From positions 1-9,153 of the forward strand of contig URSI01000035.1 in the NCBI GenBank assembly GCA_900550505.1: a stretch of 9,153 bases of DNA, given 5' to 3'. The position numbers were made by a program, and so were the translations under genes. The notes beneath the pieces were generated by a model. The model was not told the origin of the DNA. It saw only the letters and a program-made list of their open reading frames with translations, and did no database searches. This DNA comes from an uncultured Eubacteriales bacterium. Its GTDB lineage: Bacteria > Bacillota > Clostridia > Oscillospirales > CAG-382. Shown piece by piece: positions 6,781 to 9,153 of this stretch. The number at the start of each line of letters is the position of its first letter. Position 1 is the first letter of the stretch.

Positions 6781-6814
6781 ACAGCCGGGTGAGTCGCATT
6801 GCTCACCCGGCTGT
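6781..6814. terminator. 13-bp-stem hairpin between convergent operons, probable terminator
   Basis: ACAGCCGGGTGAG (6781-6793) pairs perfectly with CTCACCCGGCTGT (6802-6814) around an 8-base loop. It is a very stable GC-rich stem in the non-coding gap between the kinase (ends 6690) and the minus-strand TPM gene (ends 6925). Its symmetry suits bidirectional use. Neither side has a proper T-run: the plus side continues CATTATGTCACTT and the minus side TTCGTGCC. It may therefore act as a Rho-dependent end or a 3'-end-stabilising structure instead of a classical intrinsic terminator. Confidence 0.6.
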
Positions 6815-6831
6815 CATTATGTCACTTATAC

Positions 6832-6849
6832 CGGCATATCATTATGCCG
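6832..6849. other. Small second hairpin in the convergent gap
   Basis: CGGCATA (6832-6838) and TATGCCG (6843-6849) form a perfect 7-bp stem with a 4-base loop, 17 bp to the right of the larger hairpin and 75 bp from the end of the TPM gene. No T-run follows in either direction. It may help end transcription of the TPM operon. The rest of 6691-6924 shows no convincing gene. Confidence 0.3.
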
Positions 6850-6924
6850 CGTCATCGTCAACGCCCGGAAAATCACCTGCATTATGTCAACAACACCGTT
6901 TTGTACGCCGTATCTTTCGTGCTG

Positions 6925-7725
6925 TCAATACTTTCCGCCTCTCCCACCGTGCGAGGCGCCGGACGAACCTCTGTGGGTGCTGCTGCCGGAGCTTTTCGGT
7001 TTCGGCTTTGCAACACGTGTAACGTTCTTATACAGAAAGATATCCCGGCTTTCTGTCAGATTAACGCTTCCGGACCGTATATAATTGTTTGCCCCCGCCT
7101 TATACCGCACGGTTTTATGCTTTGAACACATTGAGAACAGGATGAGCAACGCGATCACCAGTCCGGCTACGAAGGAAATTATTATCCAATTTTTACCCAA
7201 AGGCTCGCGCGGGAGATTTCCCGATTCATAAGGCGACCCGGTTTCCGCTTGCGTAATAAACCGGTCACAAAGCTCGGCAAATTCAAGGTATGCGGCTGCA
7301 TTCTGCCCCCCGGCGAGATATTCCGATATTTTCATACCGATATAATCGAGGCCCGCGTCGGTAAAAGCGGTTTCTCCGTAACCCCGCGTCAATATCCACC
7401 AGTCACGGCTTTGAACAACGTGGAGCAGCAGCACACCGCTTCGGTCGCTGCCCTGACCATAGCCGTGATAATCAAAATAATCATCCGCATATCCCATGGC
7501 CGTTCTGTATCCGATCGTATAAACCGTAACGACCACAACATCCATACCGTGCCTGCCGCTGATATCTTCCAGCAATGCGAGTATATCTGCTTTTTCATCG
7601 GGTGTCAGCAGATTCGCCTCATCCATAAGCAGCCCGTATCCGTCATCCGCTCCGAAAACCGGCGCGACGGCAGCAAAGCACAACACGACGGCAAGGAAAA
7701 GAACGGCTAAAGCTTTTATCCTCAT
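6925..7725 (-). CDS. TPM-domain (DUF477) membrane-anchored protein
   Basis: A 266-residue envelope protein. Residues 1-26 are a signal peptide (basic start MRIK, hydrophobic core, VFGA at the likely cleavage site). Residues ~30-165 are the TPM domain: LLMDEANLLTPDEKADIL, then a strand DVVVVTV, GVLLLHV and WWILTRGYGE. One membrane helix follows at about 179-201, then a 65-residue cytoplasmic tail. The tail is basic and ends in a Ser/Gly/His-rich stretch (SSGASHGGRGGKY), a tail type common in Firmicutes TPM proteins. TPM domains sit outside the membrane in proteins such as Psb32 and YgcG; their biochemical role is uncertain. ATG 7725 is used because GGAGGAAGG is just upstream and a signal peptide then starts the protein. 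An upstream in-frame extension to 7824 lacks these features. It lies 14 bp after the zinc-ribbon gene, in one operon. The domain content is like Bacillus YdjH. Confidence 0.87.
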   Translation of the reverse strand: MRIKALAVLFLAVVLCFAAVAPVFGADDGYGLLMDEANLLTPDEKADILALLEDISGRHGMDVVVVTVYTIGYRTAMGYADDYFDYHGYGQGSDRSGVLLLHVVQSRDWWILTRGYGETAFTDAGLDYIGMKISEYLAGGQNAAAYLEFAELCDRFITQAETGSPYESGNLPREPLGKNWIIISFVAGLVIALLILFSMCSKHKTVRYKAGANNYIRSGSVNLTESRDIFLYKNVTRVAKPKPKSSGSSTHRGSSGASHGGRGGKY

Positions 7726-7739
7726 TTTTCCTTCCTCCG

Positions 7740-8837
7740 TCAACCGATTATGTTCATCAGCCAAAGAAGCCATGCCGCGCCGTAAACCAACGCAGCGCAC
7801 CCCACCGTCAGGCACAGCGCCCAAATGGCCGCTTTCTTTTTATCGACAGGCAAATCGCCGACAAATTTCCCCGTTTGTCCGTTCATGGCGAACACATACC
7901 GACGCCCCTTCCACGTGGTATTGAGCATCCAGACCGGATAAAGCGCATATTTGGTCCTGCCGCCCGAAAGACGGACATTGCTGGAAGCCGGTATGACAGT
8001 CGTATATCCTATAACGGTATCCGAAAATATGCGCTCGCTCGAACTCTTGATACGCTGGTTTGCCCGGTCAGCGCTTTCATCGGCATCAACGTCATATTTG
8101 TCCGCCAAATACCCCGCAAGATACGCGGTCTGAAAATCCACCGCACCGGAAAAATCGTACGGCTCGATCGATTCCATAAGATCATCCGCCATTTTTGTCG
8201 AGCCGTCCACCGGCACGCGCTCAAACGAAAGGTTTCCCGCCCGGTACAGCAGAAAGTGGCTCGTTTCCGTATAAATATATTCGCTGCTGCTCCAGCTGCG
8301 CACCTTCGTGGCGTTATAGCGCACCTTTACATCCGCATCCGCATCAAACAGCCAGAAAGGAACATAAATCCCTTTGATCTCATCTATATGGTTTTCGTCA
8401 GCAAAGGCGTCGGGAAGAAGCGGCTTTTTGGAAAAATGCTTTTTCAGACCTTCCTTGGCAGCTTTTTTATCAAGCTTAAAGGGTATTACGTAATCGGGAC
8501 GCAGCACACCGGAAAGCTTTTCCATCATCACCACGGGATTGCCGCAGAACGGGCAAGACGTGGCAGCCGTGTTCTCGTCGCACACTATCTCGCCGCCGCA
8601 GGAATTACAGACATATGCCCGCAACCCGTCTGACTCGGAGTCATTCCATTCGTTGCCGGTGCCGGTTTCCCATTTCATATCGTCACCGGTGTCGCCGGAT
8701 AAGGCCGCGTCATATTCTTTAAGTGTTTCAACGTCAAATTCCGTATCACAATACGGACATTTCATGTTCTGTGACTTGGCGTCGAAACTTATCGCTCCGC
8801 CGCAGCTGGGGCATTTATATTCCTGTAATTGAGCCAT
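7740..8837 (-). CDS. Double zinc-ribbon protein with C-terminal membrane anchor
   Basis: A 365-residue protein. The N-terminus holds two four-cysteine zinc ribbons: Cys9/12 with Cys27/30 (KCPSCGG, KCPYC) and Cys77/80 with Cys95/98 (CNSCGGEIV, SCPFCGN). An acidic low-complexity linker (about 43-71, rich in D, E, G, N) lies between them. From ~105 to 330 there is a conserved-looking soluble region with VIPFKLDKKAAKEGLKKHF, GIYVPFWLFDADADVKVRYNA and YPVWMLNTTWKGRRYVFAMNGQTGKFVGDLP. I know this arrangement from uncharacterised Firmicutes proteins. The last 30 residues are one hydrophobic helix, so the protein is tail-anchored with the ribbons probably cytoplasmic. ATG 8837 follows GAGGAG at 9 bases; an in-frame extension to 8951 would run through the upstream gene. 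The gene lies 19 bp after the SPFH-type gene and 14 bp before the TPM gene. It is similar in role or position to Bacillus YdjG; function unknown. Confidence 0.8.
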   Translation of the reverse strand: MAQLQEYKCPSCGGAISFDAKSQNMKCPYCDTEFDVETLKEYDAALSGDTGDDMKWETGTGNEWNDSESDGLRAYVCNSCGGEIVCDENTAATSCPFCGNPVVMMEKLSGVLRPDYVIPFKLDKKAAKEGLKKHFSKKPLLPDAFADENHIDEIKGIYVPFWLFDADADVKVRYNATKVRSWSSSEYIYTETSHFLLYRAGNLSFERVPVDGSTKMADDLMESIEPYDFSGAVDFQTAYLAGYLADKYDVDADESADRANQRIKSSSERIFSDTVIGYTTVIPASSNVRLSGGRTKYALYPVWMLNTTWKGRRYVFAMNGQTGKFVGDLPVDKKKAAIWALCLTVGCAALVYGAAWLLWLMNIIG

Positions 8838-8856
8838 GGACAAAGTCTCCTCACAT

Positions 8857-9153
8857 CTACCTCTTGTCGTTCTCGTCGAACACATCGCCGCATTCCGGGC
8901 AGAATTTCGGAGGATGCGTCGGGTCCGAGGGCTTCCATCCACATTTATCACACTGATATAGCGGTGCCCCCGCGGGTCTCTTAGCGCCGCAATTCTGACA
9001 GAAATTTCCCTTGTTCACCGCTCCGCATGAACAGGTCCAGCCCTCGCCGTTATCCGGCTTGGGACTGCCGCATTCCGGACAGAATTTGCCTGAAGCGACT
9101 GCACCGCATTTACAATTCCATGTGCCGGGCTGCTCAGGCTTTTTTGCGCCGCA
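8857..9153 (-). CDS. C-terminal zinc-ribbon array of a probable SPFH-domain ('virion core'-type) protein, partial
   Basis: This gene enters from the right edge and ends at TAG 8859-8857. The visible 98 residues are a chain of zinc ribbons. The window edge cuts one (starting CGAKKPEQPG). Then come WNCKCGAVASGKFCPECG, WTCSCGAVNKGNFCQNCG, and a last one with CDKCGWKPSDPTHPPKFCPECG. Two of the ribbons use a C-x-C first pair, the last a C-x-x-C pair. This tail closely resembles that of Firmicutes SPFH/Band-7 proteins annotated as virion core protein homologs (Bacillus YdjI type, from memory). The SPFH domain itself would be outside the window, so the name rests on the tail and the neighbours. It is the most upstream visible gene of the zinc-ribbon/TPM operon. 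The open frame is not reported as a complete gene because its start is missing. Confidence 0.7.
   Translation of the reverse strand, partial: CGAKKPEQPGTWNCKCGAVASGKFCPECGSPKPDNGEGWTCSCGAVNKGNFCQNCGAKRPAGAPLYQCDKCGWKPSDPTHPPKFCPECGDVFDENDKR

Noticed and set aside
6731..7125. Plus-strand frames of about 110-120 codons at the end of the convergent gap
   Set aside because: They run through the 13-bp hairpin or into the TPM gene's reverse strand and contain no recognisable motif; no ribosome site was seen.
7875..8633. 252-codon plus-strand open frame
   Set aside because: It is the shadow of the zinc-ribbon gene, whose paired cysteines and start site are clear; the antisense product looks random and His/Arg-rich.
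8838..8951. 38-residue extension of the double zinc-ribbon protein
   Set aside because: It overlaps the coding end of the upstream zinc-ribbon tail gene in another frame, and ATG 8837 has GAGGAG upstream.

Overview
The window looks like chromosomal DNA of a Gram-positive anaerobe of the Clostridia, probably a gut Oscillospiraceae/Ruminococcus-type bacterium. The evidence is AGGAGG-type ribosome sites, sigma-A promoters of the TTGAAA/extended -10 kind, balanced GC, and genes that resemble Firmicutes families. This placement is inference from style; no rRNA or other phylogenetic marker is present. No mobile element, CRISPR array, tRNA or rRNA was seen.

Layout. (1) Positions 1-337, plus strand: the 3' end of a DUF218 (YdcF/SanA-like) gene. 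(2) Positions 2120-356, minus strand: a two-gene operon with its own strong promoter. It encodes a GNAT acetyltransferase fused to a PAS domain, then an EamA/DMT transporter. The 31-bp gap between them is almost entirely a perfect 16-bp tandem duplication carrying the Shine-Dalgarno sequence. (3) Positions 2121-2398: a divergent promoter region with one clear promoter in each direction and an operator-like inverted repeat over the predicted plus-strand start site. (4) Positions 2399-6690, plus strand: a three-gene catabolic operon of GH38 alpha-mannosidase, D-lyxose/D-mannose ketol-isomerase and PfkB sugar kinase. (5) Positions 6691-6924: a non-coding gap between convergent operons, with a perfect 13-bp-stem hairpin. 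(6) Positions 9153-6925, minus strand: a three-gene cell-envelope cluster. It contains the zinc-ribbon tail of an SPFH-type protein (cut by the window edge), a membrane-anchored double-zinc-ribbon protein and a TPM-domain protein.

How the genes work together. The plus-strand operon reads as a compact cytoplasmic route: mannoside to free mannose (GH38), mannose to fructose (isomerase), fructose to fructose-6-phosphate (kinase). This would bypass mannose-6-phosphate and ManA. No transporter or regulator for it lies in the window. The right-hand cluster resembles, in domain content, the Bacillus subtilis YdjG/YdjH/YdjI module linked to PspA and membrane stress (from memory). A common role in membrane surveillance is therefore plausible but unproven.

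The most noteworthy items are the mannoside-to-fructose-6-phosphate operon, the GNAT-PAS fusion with a possible internal translation start, the zinc-ribbon/SPFH/TPM cluster, and the tandem-duplicated ribosome site before the transporter.
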